Position numbers and translations under genes: made by a program
In this document: positions 20,061-28,542 of the stretch, piece after piece
Position numbering within the stretch: the stretch's first letter is position 1
Layout: every line of letters begins with the position of its first letter
Assembly: GCF_018305005.1 (NCBI RefSeq)
Contig: NZ_JAGQEG010000032.1
Location: 1 to 56,841, forward strand
Direction: 5' to 3'
Origin: Collimonas silvisoli
GTDB lineage: Bacteria; Pseudomonadota; Gammaproteobacteria; Burkholderiales; Burkholderiaceae_D
Length of the DNA stretch: 56,841 nt
The notes under the pieces: model-generated
Seen by the model: only the letters and a program-made list of their open reading frames with translations
Told to the model about the DNA's origin: nothing
The model's database searches: none

Positions 20061-21536
20061 GTGAACGCGTGGGATAATTCCACGCAACATCTCTTTTTCA
20101 CCGGTGCCCACTTGAACAAAAACCACGCAATCAGTCTCTTTGTCTTGTCTTTCCTCTTGCTGACCGGGGTTCAGGCGCAAGAGTCTTCCGCACTACCCGC
20201 GCCGTTTAGCAAGGCATTGCAGCTTGCCGGGATTCCGGCGCAAAACGTCGGCGTGTATGTGCAAGAGGTCGACGGCACAGGCACCGTGCTGGCCTCGGCC
20301 AACGCCGGCACGCCGTTCAATCCGGCGTCGACCATGAAACTGGTGACGACCGACGCCGCGCTGGAGTTGCTGGGGCCGGCCTACCGCTGGAAAACCCAGG
20401 CATATACCGGCGGCAGCCAGGTCGGCAATGTATTGCAGGGCGATCTGATCTTCAAAGGCAACGGCGATCCTAAGCTGGTGCTGGAAAATTTCTGGCTGTT
20501 CCTGCGTCAGATCCGCGCCAAGGGCATCCGCGACATCCGCGGCAATATCGTCCTGGACCGCAGTACCTTTGATGAGAATGCCTACGATCCCTCCGAATTC
20601 GACGGCGATCCGATGAAGCCGTATAACGTCGGCCCTGACGCCTTGTTGCTCAACTACAAGACGCTGACCTTTCAGTTCGTGCCGAATCCGGAAACGCGCC
20701 AGGTCAATGTGCTGATCGATCCACCGATGAGCGGCTATCCGGTCACGCCGCCGCGCCTGGGCAGCGGCAGTTGCGACGACTGGCAGGGCAAACTGCAGGC
20801 AGCGGTGGATGCCGACGGCGCCAGTTTCAACGGCGTGCTGCCGGCCTCTTGCGGTGAAAAGACCTGGTACATCAATCCCTACCGGATGAGTTCCACTCAA
20901 TACTTCGGCGCGGTGTTCCGGCAAATGTGGGCCGATCTCGGCGGCACTTTCAGCGGCGTCGTGAAAAGCGGCGTGGTACCGGCCGGCAGCAGCCTGATCA
21001 GCGAATGGAGTTCAGTGACTTTGCCGGAAGTGATACGCGACATCAACAAATACAGCAACAACGTCATGGCGCGGCAAGTGCTGCTGACCATTGCCGCTGA
21101 CATTTTGAAAGTGCCGGCCACCCCCGAACGCGGCGCCCGCGCGATTCAGAGCTGGCTGAGCAGCAAGGGCATCGACGCCAGCGGCCTGGTGATCGAGAAC
21201 GGTTCCGGCTTGTCGCGCAACGAAAGGATTTCGGCCAAGACCATGGGCCGCATGATGGCCACCGCCTTTCAATCGCCGACCATGCCCGAGTTCGTCTCCT
21301 CGATGCCGTTAGTCGGCTACGACGGCACCATGCGCAAGCGCCTGAAAAATCAAAGCGTGGCAGGCCAGGCCCACGTCAAGACCGGCACCTTGAATGATGT
21401 AAGAGCGATAGCCGGCTATGTGCTGGCGGCTTCCGGAAAATACTACGCGGTAGTGTGCCTGATCAACCATCCCAACGCACCCAGAGGGCAGGCGGCACAA
21501 GACGGCTTGTTGCAGTGGGTATACGAGAATGGTTGA
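20061..21536 (+). CDS. dacB: D-alanyl-D-alanine carboxypeptidase/endopeptidase PBP4
   Basis: Peptidase S13 family enzyme that trims peptidoglycan stem peptides and cuts cross-links in the periplasm. The active-site motifs are STMK (Ser90 in the long form), YSNN (about residue 331) and KTG (about 440), in the order expected, with the large insertion after SxxK that marks PBP4. The frame starts with GTG 20061; a TTG at 20112 would give a cleaner signal peptide (NKNHAISLFVLSFLLLTG) ending VQAQ, and is an equally good start. About 475-491 residues, the normal length. Confidence 0.92.
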   Translation: MNAWDNSTQHLFFTGAHLNKNHAISLFVLSFLLLTGVQAQESSALPAPFSKALQLAGIPAQNVGVYVQEVDGTGTVLASANAGTPFNPASTMKLVTTDAALELLGPAYRWKTQAYTGGSQVGNVLQGDLIFKGNGDPKLVLENFWLFLRQIRAKGIRDIRGNIVLDRSTFDENAYDPSEFDGDPMKPYNVGPDALLLNYKTLTFQFVPNPETRQVNVLIDPPMSGYPVTPPRLGSGSCDDWQGKLQAAVDADGASFNGVLPASCGEKTWYINPYRMSSTQYFGAVFRQMWADLGGTFSGVVKSGVVPAGSSLISEWSSVTLPEVIRDINKYSNNVMARQVLLTIAADILKVPATPERGARAIQSWLSSKGIDASGLVIENGSGLSRNERISAKTMGRMMATAFQSPTMPEFVSSMPLVGYDGTMRKRLKNQSVAGQAHVKTGTLNDVRAIAGYVLAASGKYYAVVCLINHPNAPRGQAAQDGLLQWVYENG

Positions 21537-21564
21537 AAAAAGCGGTGGCTGAAACAAGCAGCAG

Positions 21565-21614
21565 TTAAATCGACTCTGACCCCAAATAATTAATTGGGGT
21601 CAGAGTCGATTTAA
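21565..21614. repeat. Perfect 19-bp inverted repeat carrying GGGGTCAGAGT arms
   Basis: TTAAATCGACTCTGACCCC (21565-21583), 12 bases, then its exact reverse complement (21596-21614). It shares the GGGGTCAGAGT core with the repeat at 2936-2984. It sits between convergent genes and could also act as a transcription terminator, although no T run is present. Confidence 0.75.
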
Positions 21615-21622
21615 TCGGGTGA

Positions 21623-22126
21623 TTACAATACCAGCGGCTTATCCGACAACTCGTTTTTCTTCTGGCCCTGGTCGGGGAAGTGCCGTGTCAGCAGGCCGTT
21701 CATTTGCTCCAGCGCTGCCAGCGTGCTGTCGTGGAATGCGCCGTTGGCGAATTCCTTGGTCATGGTTTTGCACACGGCTTGCCATTCGGCAGACTTGGTG
21801 GCGCGGCCGATGGCGCGGTCGACAATGATTTCGACTTTGTGATCGGCCAGGTTCACATAGAGCAGGACGCCGACGTTTTCTTCCGTGTCCCAGATCCGGT
21901 AATGCGAGAATAATTCATGGGCGCGATTGCGTGAGCTTACGCCATTGAGTAAGGCCGGCAAGCTCAGCGATCCTTCGACAATCATTTTGACTTCGGCCCG
22001 ATGCGTGACTTCGCCTTCCGCAATTTTCTGCTGGATGGCTTTCAGCGTGGCTGCGGTAAATGCGCGTTGCGCGCTGCGCCGGGTGGTTAGCAAATGACGC
22101 AAGATGCGTCGTAAAGTTTGTCCCAT
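21623..22126 (-). CDS. TPM-domain protein (cytoplasmic or membrane-associated)
   Basis: A 167-residue TPM-domain protein of the Psb32/founding TPM_phosphatase family. Features are FTAATLKAIQQKIAEGEVTH (helix 1), an RAHELFSHYRIWDTEENVGV segment, LADHKVEIIVDRAIG and a C-terminal helix. ATG 22126 overlaps the stop of the preceding gene as TGATG, implying translational coupling. Unlike its operon neighbour it has no signal peptide. Function unknown; the operon lemA-TPM-TPM recurs in proteobacteria. Confidence 0.82.
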   Translation of the reverse strand: MGQTLRRILRHLLTTRRSAQRAFTAATLKAIQQKIAEGEVTHRAEVKMIVEGSLSLPALLNGVSSRNRAHELFSHYRIWDTEENVGVLLYVNLADHKVEIIVDRAIGRATKSAEWQAVCKTMTKEFANGAFHDSTLAALEQMNGLLTRHFPDQGQKKNELSDKPLVL

Positions 22127-23040
22127 CACCAATCTCCCGAAGCGCCGCCGCCATCGAATCCACCGCCGCCGCCGGACATGCCGCCACCGCCGCCGCTGAA
22201 ACCGCCGCCTCCGCCACCACCTCCAAAACCGCCGCCACGTCCGCCCTGGCTCAAAATGCTGCCGATGATGACGCCGGCGGCGTTGCCCCAGACATTACTG
22301 TTGAGCGAGCGGCCGGAACCGACGCCGCCACCGCGTGCGCGTGAAATGATGGTGACCAAGATGATGAAGCCGAAGAACAGCAGCGGCGCCAAGGCGCCAA
22401 ACCAGTCGGAAGAGGGCTCTTGCGCAGGCCCGGACTTGCGGCTGGGCGGCGCAAAATTTTCCTGATCCAGCAGCGGCATGATGGCCGAGATGCCGGCAGT
22501 CAGGCCGCCGTAGTAATCGCTTTTAGAAAAATACGGGGCGATAATTTCTTGCAATACGCGTTTGGACTGGGCATCGGTCAAGGTGCCCTGGACGCCGCGT
22601 CCGGTCAATATCATCATGCGCCGCAAGGCTTTGGGATTGTCCTTTGCGACCAGCAAAATGACGCCATCGTCGATCCCTTTGCGTCCCAGTTTCCAGGTGT
22701 CGGCCACCCGCACCGCGTAGTCTTCAATGCCTTCCGGCTCGGTCTTGCTGAGCAGCAGGATCGCAATCTGGCTGCCGGTGCGCGCCTCATATTCGCTCAA
22801 GGTATTGTCGAGCGCGTTGCGTTGCTCCGGCTGCAGCATGCCAACCAGGTCGGTCACATGCGATTGCAAGGGCGGCACCGCCACCTGGGCCGCCATGGTC
22901 TGCGCTGCGGCCGGCGCCGCCAGCACAGTCAGCAGCGCCAGCAGCAGTAGCCACAAGGCCAGCGCCGATATCAGTACCCGCGCGTGGACTGCCGCCCGGA
23001 TTGCCGGTTGGACTGCCGATTGGACTACATTATGCGACAT
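22126..23040 (-). CDS. YgcG-type TPM-domain membrane protein
   Basis: 304 residues with a signal peptide (ALALWLLLLALLTVLAAPAAA), a periplasmic TPM domain (about 55-185; LPLLSKTEPEG-like core, IDDGVILLVAKDNPKALRRM, ILTGRGVQGTLTD), one transmembrane helix (ALAPLLFFGFIILVTII) and a long glycine-rich tail (GGGFGGGGGGGGFSGG) ending GASGDW. This architecture is that of YgcG proteins encoded beside lemA. ATG overlaps the lemA stop as TAATG. Role unknown; membrane-homeostasis functions have been suggested for this family. Confidence 0.88.
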   Translation of the reverse strand: MSHNVVQSAVQPAIRAAVHARVLISALALWLLLLALLTVLAAPAAAQTMAAQVAVPPLQSHVTDLVGMLQPEQRNALDNTLSEYEARTGSQIAILLLSKTEPEGIEDYAVRVADTWKLGRKGIDDGVILLVAKDNPKALRRMMILTGRGVQGTLTDAQSKRVLQEIIAPYFSKSDYYGGLTAGISAIMPLLDQENFAPPSRKSGPAQEPSSDWFGALAPLLFFGFIILVTIISRARGGGVGSGRSLNSNVWGNAAGVIIGSILSQGGRGGGFGGGGGGGGFSGGGGGMSGGGGGFDGGGASGDW

Positions 23041-23639
23041 TATTTTTTGCCGCCGAAATCGACGTCAGGCGAGGTCGAGATGGCTTTTTCATTGTCCACC
23101 GTGAACGATGGCTTGACCTTGTAGCTCATTGCCATCGCGGTCAGGTTGGTCGGAAAACTGCGCGCCAGCACGTTGTAATCCTGCACCGCGACGATGTAGC
23201 GGTTACGCGCCACCTTGATGCGGTTTTCTATGCCCTCCAGTTGCGACTGAGCATCGCGATACAGGCCGTCGGCTTTCAGTTGCGGGTAATTCTCGGACAC
23301 CGCCATCAAGCGCGACAAGGCCGACGATAACTGTCCCTGGACTTGCTGGAATTTCTCGAAAGCGGCAGGATCGTTCAGCACTTCCGGCGTGATCTGAAAA
23401 CTGGTCGCAGCGGAGCGGGCTTTGGTCACCGCTTCAAAGGTAGCTTCTTCATGGACGGCGTAGGCTTTGACGATCTGGGCGATCTTCGGCACCAGGTCGG
23501 CGCGTCCCTGGTACTGATTGACGACTTCGCCCCAGGCGGCTTTCACAGCCTCATCCTTGGTTTGGAAATCGTTGTAGCCGCAAGCGCTGAGCAGTGAAGC
23601 AAAGGTAACAATGGCCAGCCATTTGAAGAAAGTTTTCAT
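23040..23639 (-). CDS. lemA: LemA family lipoprotein
   Basis: 199 residues. N-terminus MKTFFKWLAIVTFASLLSAC is a lipoprotein signal with lipobox LSAC (Cys20). The remainder is the helical LemA domain with the hallmark GRADLVPKIAQIVKAYA, ENYPQLKADGLY, EGIENRIKVARNRYIVAVQDYN and SFPTNLTA segments. ATG 23639 chosen because it gives the signal; the frame opens at 23678. First gene of a coupled three-gene operon with two TPM proteins. Confidence 0.92.
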   Translation of the reverse strand: MKTFFKWLAIVTFASLLSACGYNDFQTKDEAVKAAWGEVVNQYQGRADLVPKIAQIVKAYAVHEEATFEAVTKARSAATSFQITPEVLNDPAAFEKFQQVQGQLSSALSRLMAVSENYPQLKADGLYRDAQSQLEGIENRIKVARNRYIVAVQDYNVLARSFPTNLTAMAMSYKVKPSFTVDNEKAISTSPDVDFGGKK

Positions 23640-23797
23640 GAATATCCCTGATAAAAGAAACAATGCGAAACAATGCAATGCACGTTAGCAAACTATCGAT
23701 GGCCGCTCAAGTGCTAAATATGGGCCGTCGGCAGATCCAGGCAACTTGCGGCAGGTTTGGCATTACAATGCGGGGTTCGTATTATTGAGGCTTCATC

Positions 23798-24625
23798 GTG
23801 ACTTTTATCGAAAAATTATCCGCCGCCTGGAGCGCCAACAATTCCTTGCTGTGCGTCGGGCTGGATCCGGATATTGCCAAATTTCCATCGCATTTGCAGC
23901 AGCAACCGGACGCGATCTTTACTTTCTGCAAGGAAATTATAGATGCGACCGCCGCCACCGCCTGCGCCTTCAAACCGCAAATCGCCTATTTTTCCGCGTT
24001 GCGGGCGGAAGACCAGCTGGAAGCGATTTGTGACTATCTGCGCGCAAACTACCCGCACATACCGATCGTGATGGACGCCAAGCGCGGCGACATCGGCGCC
24101 ACTGCCGAGCAATATGCACGCGAAGCATTCGAGCGCTACGGCGCTGACGCCGTCACCGTAAGCCCGTACATGGGCTTCGATTCGGTCGCCCCGTATCTGG
24201 AGTGGAAGGATCGCGGCGCCATCGTCTTATGCCGTACTTCCAACGCCGGCGGTTCCGATCTGCAATTCCTGAAGGTGGACGGCGTGCCGCTGTACCTGCA
24301 CGTAGCGCGTCTGGTGGCGGACAAATGGAACACCAACGGCCAATGCGGGCTGGTGGTAGGAGCAACCTTTCCGCAGGAACTAGCCCAAGTGCGCAGCATC
24401 ATCGGCGACATGCCGCTGCTGGTGCCGGGTGTCGGCGCTCAGGGCGGGGACATTCAAGCGACCGTGAATGCAGGCAAAACGACGGCCGGTCTCGGCATGA
24501 TGATCAACTCATCGCGCGCCATCTTGTATGACAAACCGGATCAGGCCAGCGGCGAAGATTTCGCCCAGGCTGCGCGTCGCGTGGCCGAAGAAACCCGCGA
24601 CGCGATCAATCGTTTTCGTGTTTGA
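23798..24625 (+). CDS. pyrF: Orotidine 5'-phosphate decarboxylase
   Basis: Last enzyme of de novo UMP synthesis, 275 residues, the long type-2 PyrF form common in Burkholderiales. The catalytic motif [17 protein letters not shown] (about residues 91-107) holds the Lys and Asp of the active site; LLCVGLDPD near the start and [11 protein letters not shown] near the end are the substrate phosphate regions. Start is GTG 23798 with GAGG upstream. Convergent with pncC. Confidence 0.96.
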   Translation: MTFIEKLSAAWSANNSLLCVGLDPDIAKFPSHLQQQPDAIFTFCKEIIDATAATACAFKPQIAYFSALRAEDQLEAICDYLRANYPHIPIVMDAKRGDIGATAEQYAREAFERYGADAVTVSPYMGFDSVAPYLEWKDRGAIVLCRTSNAGGSDLQFLKVDGVPLYLHVARLVADKWNTNGQCGLVVGATFPQELAQVRSIIGDMPLLVPGVGAQGGDIQATVNAGKTTAGLGMMINSSRAILYDKPDQASGEDFAQAARRVAEETRDAINRFRV

Positions 24626-24632
24626 AGTTATT

Positions 24633-25142
24633 TCAAGAAGCGTTCAAAAAGCGCAACAAACCTTGCAGCGCATGAATCACGGTTTGTTCGCGCACGGCGC
24701 GCCGGTCGCCAGAGAACACCAGGCGCTCGGTATGGGTGCGATGGCCGACTGACCAGCCGAAGCAGACCGTGCCGACCGGCTTGCCCGGCACCGCACCGCC
24801 GGGGCCGGCAATGCCGGTGGTGGAAACGGTGACATCGGCATTGCTGTTGGCCAGCGCGCCTTCCGCCATGGCAGCGGCAATTTCTTCGCTGACCGTACCA
24901 TGCTGGGCAATCTCGGCTTCCGGGATATCCAGCAATTCGGTCTTGGAGGCGTTGGAATAGGTCACAAAACCGCAATCAAACCATTCCGATGAGCCGGCGA
25001 TTTCAGTGATCGCTTGCGATACGCCGCCGCCTGTGCAGGATTCGGCGGTGGACAGGAACCAGCCCTTGGCTTGCAAGGTACGGCCGACTTGTGCTGCCAG
25101 ATCGATGATTTGTTCGGTGTTGTCTTCAAGCGCGGTGTTCAT
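24633..25142 (-). CDS. pncC: CinA-family nicotinamide-nucleotide amidohydrolase PncC
   Basis: 169 residues, the stand-alone C-terminal CinA domain. It deamidates nicotinamide mononucleotide in pyridine-nucleotide recycling. STAESCTGGGVSQAIT (about residues 31-46), CGFVTYSNASKTELL and the STTGIAGPGGAVPGKPVGTV loop (about 107-126) are the conserved pieces. Downstream of pgpA on the same strand with an 80-base gap; the thiL-pgpA-pncC order is common in betaproteobacteria. Confidence 0.93.
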   Translation of the reverse strand: MNTALEDNTEQIIDLAAQVGRTLQAKGWFLSTAESCTGGGVSQAITEIAGSSEWFDCGFVTYSNASKTELLDIPEAEIAQHGTVSEEIAAAMAEGALANSNADVTVSTTGIAGPGGAVPGKPVGTVCFGWSVGHRTHTERLVFSGDRRAVREQTVIHALQGLLRFLNAS

Positions 25143-25220
25143 GTCGCAACTCCTGTTTTCTGCCTGGTCGGTGGCTACATACTGCCACTTGTTGCAGGCA
25201 GATGCAATCCGTCACAGGCC

Positions 25221-25739
25221 CTAAATCACGCGCCACAGAGCCAGCGCCAGCAGTGTATAAAACGCTGCCACAATGTCATCCCACATGACGCCGAAGCCGC
25301 CTTTGAAATGACGATCGAAATAGGCAATCGGCGGCGGTTTCACCATGTCGAAAAAACGGAACACGACAAACGCGCCGAACTGCGCCGGCAAGCTGGCCGG
25401 CGTGACCAGCACCAGCACCAGCCAAAACGCAATGATTTCATCCCACACCATGCTGCCATGATCCGGCGCGCCGAGATGGCGGCCGGTGCTCTGGCAAACC
25501 CAGATGCCGACCACAAAACCGGCGGCGATGATGACCAGCCAGTTCAGCGGCGTGAAAATTTCCGGCCAGCGGGTCGTCATCACCACATACGACAACCAGG
25601 CAAACAAGGTGCCGAAGGTGCCCGGCATGATGGGCGAGAGCCCGCTGCCAAAACCTTGAGCAATGAAGTGCGCCGGATGCGACAGCATGAAGCGGGCGCT
25701 AGGCTTGACCGGTTGAGGAGGGGAGTTGGGTGGCGTCAT
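25221..25739 (-). CDS. pgpA: Phosphatidylglycerophosphatase A
   Basis: 172-residue inner-membrane phosphatase that makes phosphatidylglycerol. The signature HFIAQGFGSGLSPIMPGTFG (about residues 23-42) and VWDEIIAFWLVL (about 98-109) with acidic residues characteristic of PgpA are present, plus three or four hydrophobic helices. ATG 25739 overlaps the thiL stop by 4 bases, so the two are coupled. Confidence 0.94.
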   Translation of the reverse strand: MTPPNSPPQPVKPSARFMLSHPAHFIAQGFGSGLSPIMPGTFGTLFAWLSYVVMTTRWPEIFTPLNWLVIIAAGFVVGIWVCQSTGRHLGAPDHGSMVWDEIIAFWLVLVLVTPASLPAQFGAFVVFRFFDMVKPPPIAYFDRHFKGGFGVMWDDIVAAFYTLLALALWRVI

Positions 25740-26731
25740 GTTGAGAGAAAGTGATCGAAAGAAGCAAGTTGCAGATTGAGCGGATTATTGCCGGCGTCCT
25801 GCAGGCGCAGACCGTGGCCGGCGTCGATGCTGCCGATGCGGGTCACTGCGGTAGCTGCCGCCTGGCCGGCTGCCAACACCGCATCGCGCCGCTCGGCAGG
25901 CGCGGTGAAACACAACTCATAGTCGTCGCCGCCGGCCAGGGTGAAGTGGCGGCGGATCGCCTGGGTTTGTTGCGACAGGATTGGGCCGGCCGGCAGGCTA
26001 TCGACCGCCAGCGTAGCGCCAACGCCGGAGCGCGCCAGGATATGGCCGAGATCGCCGACCAGGCCGTCCGAAATGTCGATCGCCGCATGCGCGATGCCGC
26101 ATAAAGCCTGGCCCAGCGCAATGCGTGGCGTCGGTTGATGCATGCGCGCCGCAGCAAGAATGAAAGTGTCGCTGCCGAGCGCCAGGTCAGCGTTCAATTC
26201 GGTGCCGAGTTCTTGCCGGTAAACCGCCAGCGCCAGCCGGGCGTCGCCCAGTGTGCCGGAAACCCAGATATCGTCGCCCGGTTGTGCTGCGTCGCGGCGC
26301 AAAGCCTGCCCTGGGGAGGTTTCGCCAAATACCGTGATACAGATATTCAAGGGACCCTTGGTGGTATCGCCGCCGATCAGCTCGCATTGATGCTGATCGG
26401 CCAGCGCCAGCAAGCCGCCTGAAAACGCCGCCAGCCATTCTTCATGCACGGCGGGCAAGGCCAGCGCCAGCGTGAACGCCAGCGGCCGGGCGCCCATCGC
26501 CGCCAGATCGGACAGATTGACCGCCAGGCATTTGTGGCCGAGCGCAAACGGTTCGGCATCGGGAAAGAAGTGGCGTCCTGCCACCAGCATGTCGGTAGAG
26601 ATGGCCAGCTGCTTGCCGGCAGTGGGCGTCAGCAGCGCGCAATCGTCGCCGACGCCGAGCGCAATATGATGCAGATTGCTGCGCGGCGCGCGAGTGAAGT
26701 AGCGGGAGATCAGGTCGAATTCGGACAACAT
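25736..26731 (-). CDS. thiL: Thiamine-monophosphate kinase
   Basis: 331 residues, the usual length. ThiL phosphorylates thiamine monophosphate to the active cofactor. The start MLSEFDLISRYF, the metal/ATP region GVGDDCALL (about residues 27-35), STDMLVAGRHFFPD, AVNLSDLAAMGARP and DISDGLVGDLGHIL are all family motifs. Overlaps pgpA by 4 bases. Confidence 0.96.
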   Translation of the reverse strand: MLSEFDLISRYFTRAPRSNLHHIALGVGDDCALLTPTAGKQLAISTDMLVAGRHFFPDAEPFALGHKCLAVNLSDLAAMGARPLAFTLALALPAVHEEWLAAFSGGLLALADQHQCELIGGDTTKGPLNICITVFGETSPGQALRRDAAQPGDDIWVSGTLGDARLALAVYRQELGTELNADLALGSDTFILAAARMHQPTPRIALGQALCGIAHAAIDISDGLVGDLGHILARSGVGATLAVDSLPAGPILSQQTQAIRRHFTLAGGDDYELCFTAPAERRDAVLAAGQAAATAVTRIGSIDAGHGLRLQDAGNNPLNLQLASFDHFLST

Positions 26732-26829
26732 CCGTAGATTGTACCGAATGGCGGCCGGCTACAGCTGTTTTGCTTGGTTTTTTGAATTAAATGATAATGC
26801 TGGCACAAACGTACTCAAAACAAGCGCAC

Positions 26830-27390
26830 TCAAAACGGCGCACCGCAACTGGTGGTGCGCGAAACGGCGCCCTTTTGCATGATGTCTTCGCCCTTGGTAT
26901 TGCCGACCGAAATCTGCGTCACGCAATATGTGCCGTTTGGCCCGGTCACCTTGGTCACCCGCTGGCCGTCCGGCCGCGTGATTTCTTCCATCGTGGTCTC
27001 TCCGGGCTTGGCCGCGTGCGGCTCGACCGGCGCGGCAAGCGCTTTTTCCAGTGTCTGTTGCATGGAAGGCTTCGCTGCCGCAGCTGCCGGTTCCTTCGGC
27101 GGCGAGTCCTTGCGCAGCTCGTGGTCTATCTTTCCGATATCCCGTCTCGCTGCCTCGACCATATCCTCGGCGGACGGCCGGCTGGAAGAAGCCGGTAATT
27201 TTGGCGCCGTGATGCCGGGGGCGGCCGGCGGGTAATGCGTTTCCTCAATCGTCGTCGTTCCAGGCGGCAGCGCAGGCGCTTGCTCCCCCGCCTGCGCCAG
27301 CGGCAGATGAGACAAGGCAAGCAGCGACACCAAGGCAGCCAACCGGGTTAGCCGGTTGTCGATGCGGGAAAAAAATCGGGTTATCAACAT
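26830..27390 (-). CDS. Secreted hypothetical protein
   Basis: 186 residues with a signal peptide (residues 17-34, LAALVSLLALSHLPLAQA). The middle is Pro/Ala-rich and disordered-looking; the C-terminal 50 residues (RPDGQRVTKVTGPNGTYCVT to TTSCGAPF) form a compact part with two cysteines that could bridge. Small periplasmic proteins with this DGQRVTKVxGPxGTYC end occur in related genomes as far as I recall, without a known role. Lies between thiL and trmB on the same strand. Confidence 0.75.
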   Translation of the reverse strand: MLITRFFSRIDNRLTRLAALVSLLALSHLPLAQAGEQAPALPPGTTTIEETHYPPAAPGITAPKLPASSSRPSAEDMVEAARRDIGKIDHELRKDSPPKEPAAAAAKPSMQQTLEKALAAPVEPHAAKPGETTMEEITRPDGQRVTKVTGPNGTYCVTQISVGNTKGEDIMQKGAVSRTTSCGAPF

Positions 27391-27456
27391 GTCGCAAGCT
27401 TCCTATGACAATTGCATTTGCCTAGCGCCGCGTTTTATGCCGCGCCAGTGATCAGT

Positions 27457-28164
27457 TCAAACACGTGTAAACACCAAGTCCCAGACACTATGCCCAAGCC
27501 GCAAGCCGCGATTCTCGAACTTGGTCACCGGCCGATAATCCGGCCGTTCCGCGTAAGTCTGCGCGGTATTCTTCAGCAGCGGTTCAGCACTCAGCACTTC
27601 CAGCATCTGTTCCGCATATTCCTGCCAGTCGGTCGCGCAATGCAGATAACCGCCCGGCGCAATGCGCGACGCCAGCAAGCTCACCAGCGGCCCCTGAATC
27701 AAGCGGCGCTTGTTGTGCCGCGCCTTATGCCAGGGATCGGGAAAGAACACATGCGCGCCGGCCAGCGAGCCGGGCGCAATCATATTGGTCAGCACTTCCA
27801 CCGCATCGTGCTGGATCAAGCGCAAATTGCTCAGTTGCTGCTCGCCGATCAGCTTCAGCAAACTGCCGACGCCAGGCGTATGGACTTCAACGCCAAGGAA
27901 ATTCTTGTGCGGCATGCCGGCAGCAATTTTCGCCGAGGTTTCACCCATGCCGAAACCGATTTCCAGGATGGTCGGCGCAGTGCGCTCGAAAACCCGGTCG
28001 AGATCAACCACCGCCTTGTCATAAGGAACGCAAAAGCGCGGCCCCAGTTCCTCGATGGCACGTGCCTGAGCCGTCGACAAACGCCCGGCGCGCGTGACAA
28101 AGCTGCGGATCCGGTGTTCGGTCGGATCGTAAAAAAGGGGTTTGCCGGATTTGTTTTCTGACAT
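27457..28164 (-). CDS. trmB: tRNA (guanine-N7-)-methyltransferase
   Basis: 235 residues. TrmB methylates G46 of tRNAs using S-adenosylmethionine. The SAM site [14 protein letters not shown] (about residues 70-83), the [10 protein letters not shown] strand, the catalytic region [19 protein letters not shown] (about 140-158) and the C-terminal [12 protein letters not shown] are characteristic. A tRNA gene lies about 135 bases upstream on the same strand. Confidence 0.96.
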   Translation of the reverse strand: MSENKSGKPLFYDPTEHRIRSFVTRAGRLSTAQARAIEELGPRFCVPYDKAVVDLDRVFERTAPTILEIGFGMGETSAKIAAGMPHKNFLGVEVHTPGVGSLLKLIGEQQLSNLRLIQHDAVEVLTNMIAPGSLAGAHVFFPDPWHKARHNKRRLIQGPLVSLLASRIAPGGYLHCATDWQEYAEQMLEVLSAEPLLKNTAQTYAERPDYRPVTKFENRGLRLGHSVWDLVFTRV

Positions 28165-28298
28165 GCTAAATAGGAAATTCGAAGGTTAGGGTGAAGCAAG
28201 CGCTGGATTGCCGCAAGTGGCAGCGTCATTGTAACGCCAGACAATTGATTGCCTCAAAAATACAAATGGCACCCAGGGTACGGGTGCCAACGCTGATC

Positions 28299-28372
28299 TG
28301 GAGCGGGTAGAGGGGATCGAACCCTCGTCTAAAGCTTGGGAAGCTTTCGTTCTGCCATTGAACTACACCCGC
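28299..28372 (-). tRNA. tRNA-Gly (anticodon CCC)
   Basis: The minus strand folds into a full cloverleaf: acceptor GCGGGTG with TACCCGC, D arm GTTC/GAAC, anticodon stem AAAGC/GCTTT with loop TTCCCAA (anticodon CCC), four-base variable loop, T arm GAGGG TTCGATC CCCTC. The discriminator T and a genomically encoded CCA follow. It marks the border between core genes and the AT-rich accessory region, though that region lies on its 5' side. Confidence 0.96.
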
Positions 28373-28542
28373 AATTCCCGCATTTTACGCGGGATTTGAC
28401 GGGGTTTGCAAACTTGAAAGATGTTCGAGGGGATGGGGAATGTGATGGCTGATTTATCCGGAGTGTGATCGCTTGAGGAAACGAGCAATTTACCTTAGTC
28501 AGGATGAATGTCTCTGTCACTCTCGCCATTAGTCACGAGAGT

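Noticed and set aside
22118-22344. Proline-rich plus-strand frames opposite the glycine-rich YgcG tail
   Set aside because: Proline runs are simply the antisense reading of the GGN-repeat tail.
28299-28372. tRNA-Gly as the attachment site of the integrase element
   Set aside because: The integrase lies about 9 kb away, the accessory DNA is on the wrong side of the tRNA, and no duplicate of its 3' end was seen.
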